NCBI GenBank assembly: GCA_041652935.1
Contig: JBAZGH010000028.1
Span: 1-12,847 of the forward strand
DNA: 12,847 bases
Direction: 5' to 3'
Source of the DNA: JBAZGH01 sp041652935
GTDB lineage: Bacteria > Patescibacteriota > Patescibacteriia > Patescibacteriales > XYC2-FULL-47-12
The notes under the pieces: model-generated
The model's input: the letters and a program-made list of their open reading frames with translations, nothing else
Databases searched by the model: none
Told to the model about the DNA's origin: nothing
Part shown: positions 12,271 through 12,847 of the stretch, piece after piece
Position numbering within the stretch: position 1 is the stretch's first letter
Layout of the letters: the number at the start of each line of letters is the position of its first letter
Translations under genes and position numbers: made by a program

Positions 12271-12847
12271 TTAAATAATTACTTTTATTTTTAAATCTCC
12301 TTGCCGCAATATTTTTATTTCCTCTCCGGTTAAATCCACCACAGTCGATTCTTTGCTCTTCAGCAATTTACCGCCGTCAACTATAAAATCAGCTTTAACT
12401 TTTATATTTTTTACATCTAGCGCGCTTCTCTGTCCTGATATATTTGCGCTGGTAGCAATCAACGGTACTTGCAGTTTTTTAATAATATTTAACAAAAATT
12501 TGTTATCAGGTAAACGCACGCCGATTTTACCCGTATTATTAGACAACTCTTTGGGTAATATTTTTTTGTCCTCTAATACGGCTGTAAGTGCGCCTGATTT
12601 ATCCGCTCCGCCATAGGCTTGAGCGGACCAATATTTTTTCAATAATAATTCTTGCTTCTTATTTATTTTAACATATCTTTTCGCCATCGCCACACTGGAA
12701 ACCAAAATTAAAAGCGGCTTGTTTTTATCCCGCTTTTTTAGCCGATAAATTTTTCTGATAACGCTTAACTTATCCGCTCGTCCGCCTAGTCCGTAAACCG
12801 TATCCGTTGTAAAAACTCCGACCCCGCCCCCTTTCAAACTTTCCGTT
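12271..12847 (-). CDS. tsaC: TsaC/Sua5/YrdC-family threonylcarbamoyl-AMP synthase, N-terminus cut by window edge
   Basis: The family makes threonylcarbamoyl-AMP from threonine, bicarbonate and ATP for the t6A modification of ANN-decoding tRNAs. The frame is open to the window edge. A TTG at 12837 could be called as a start, but the codons before it (ACG GAA AGT) continue the usual helix leading to GGGVGVFTTDTVYGLGG, so the start lies outside. Visible motifs are TDTVYGLG, KKRDKNKPLLILV (the KR..P nucleotide-binding region), IGVRLPDN, the ATSANISG loop, and the C-terminal ESTVVDL and ILRQGDLKI. In the normally strict (F/Y)WPG(A/P)LT segment, the sequence reads YW-SAQAYGGADKS-GALTAVL: Pro is replaced by eleven residues encoded around a 26-bp palindrome (12602-12627). 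Everything else looks intact, so function is possible but worth testing. Confidence 0.9.
   Translation of the reverse strand, partial: TESLKGGGVGVFTTDTVYGLGGRADKLSVIRKIYRLKKRDKNKPLLILVSSVAMAKRYVKINKKQELLLKKYWSAQAYGGADKSGALTAVLEDKKILPKELSNNTGKIGVRLPDNKFLLNIIKKLQVPLIATSANISGQRSALDVKNIKVKADFIVDGGKLLKSKESTVVDLTGEEIKILRQGDLKIKVII
12602..12627. repeat. 26-bp palindromic element, copy 3 (inside tsaC)
   Basis: The outer arms TCCGCTC and GAGCGGA pair perfectly, and an inner GCC/GGC stem closes a 3-nt loop. It is the same length as copies 1 and 2. On the minus strand it is read as SAQAYGGAD, in the same frame as the others. Confidence 0.85.

Noticed and set aside
714..12616. Many plus-strand open frames of 63-197 codons
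   Set aside because: They lie opposite well-identified minus-strand genes, have no family motifs, and follow the codon pattern of the opposite strand; I regard them as shadows.
12835..12837. TTG as start codon of the TsaC-like gene
   Set aside because: The codons upstream continue the expected N-terminal helix to the window edge, and homologues have more residues before the TDTVYGLG motif.
1..12847. UGA recoding as in SR1 or Gracilibacteria
   Set aside because: UGA ends the carbonic-anhydrase-like frame at a sensible place and the large conserved proteins contain no in-frame UGA.

Overview
The window is about 12.8 kb of AT-rich bacterial sequence in which every supportable gene lies on the minus strand, so transcription runs from high to low coordinates. 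Its core is a complete F-type ATP synthase operon in the standard order (atpZ-like, B, E, F, H, A, G, D, C). The low GC, the near absence of Shine-Dalgarno sequences, the compact subunits and the many small palindromic repeats suggest an uncultured Candidate Phyla Radiation (Patescibacteria)-type bacterium. That placement is inference. UGA works as a normal stop (for example the carbonic-anhydrase-like gene ends in TGA), so there is no sign of the UGA recoding known in SR1 and Gracilibacteria.

In transcription order: (1) 12847-11263 holds the 3' part of a TsaC/Sua5-type tRNA threonylcarbamoylation gene and a TatD-family hydrolase, closed by an intrinsic terminator. (2) 11133-10575 is a single unrecognised gene with its own ribosome binding site and terminator. 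(3) 10545-2780 is the ATP synthase operon, with a near-consensus sigma70-type promoter (TTGACC, 17 nt, TATAAT) and a leader carrying two tiny overlapping reading frames. (4) 2672-673 holds a CPA2-type cation/proton antiporter and a small beta-carbonic-anhydrase-like protein, closed by a second terminator. I see no terminator between atpC and the antiporter, so both genes may be read through from the atp operon; together they form a plausible proton and pH homeostasis block. (5) 567-1 is the N-terminal part of a SAM-dependent methyltransferase that runs off the window.

The most unusual content is repeat DNA, of three kinds. First, a 26-bp palindrome occurs three times, each time inside a protein gene (carbonic-anhydrase-like, atpD, tsaC) and each time read in the same frame, giving a peptide of the form [SP]AQ[AT][YD]G[GRW]A[DG]. 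This resembles Rickettsia palindromic elements in behaviour, though not, as far as I can tell, in sequence. Second, a family with ends TGTCAT(T/C)TCGAG and AGAAATCT forms two composite palindromes, one at the start of atpA and one at the start of the antiporter, and a diverged half copy sits in frame inside tatD. These copies create misleading upstream start codons. Third, most gaps between atp genes carry their own long AT-rich inverted repeat, each with different sequence, so the polycistronic mRNA would carry hairpins between cistrons.

No tRNA, rRNA, CRISPR array, insertion sequence with transposase, or gene-free stretch longer than 300 bases was seen. The largest gaps are 10382-10608 (promoter, leader and terminator) and 8498-8703 (inverted repeat).
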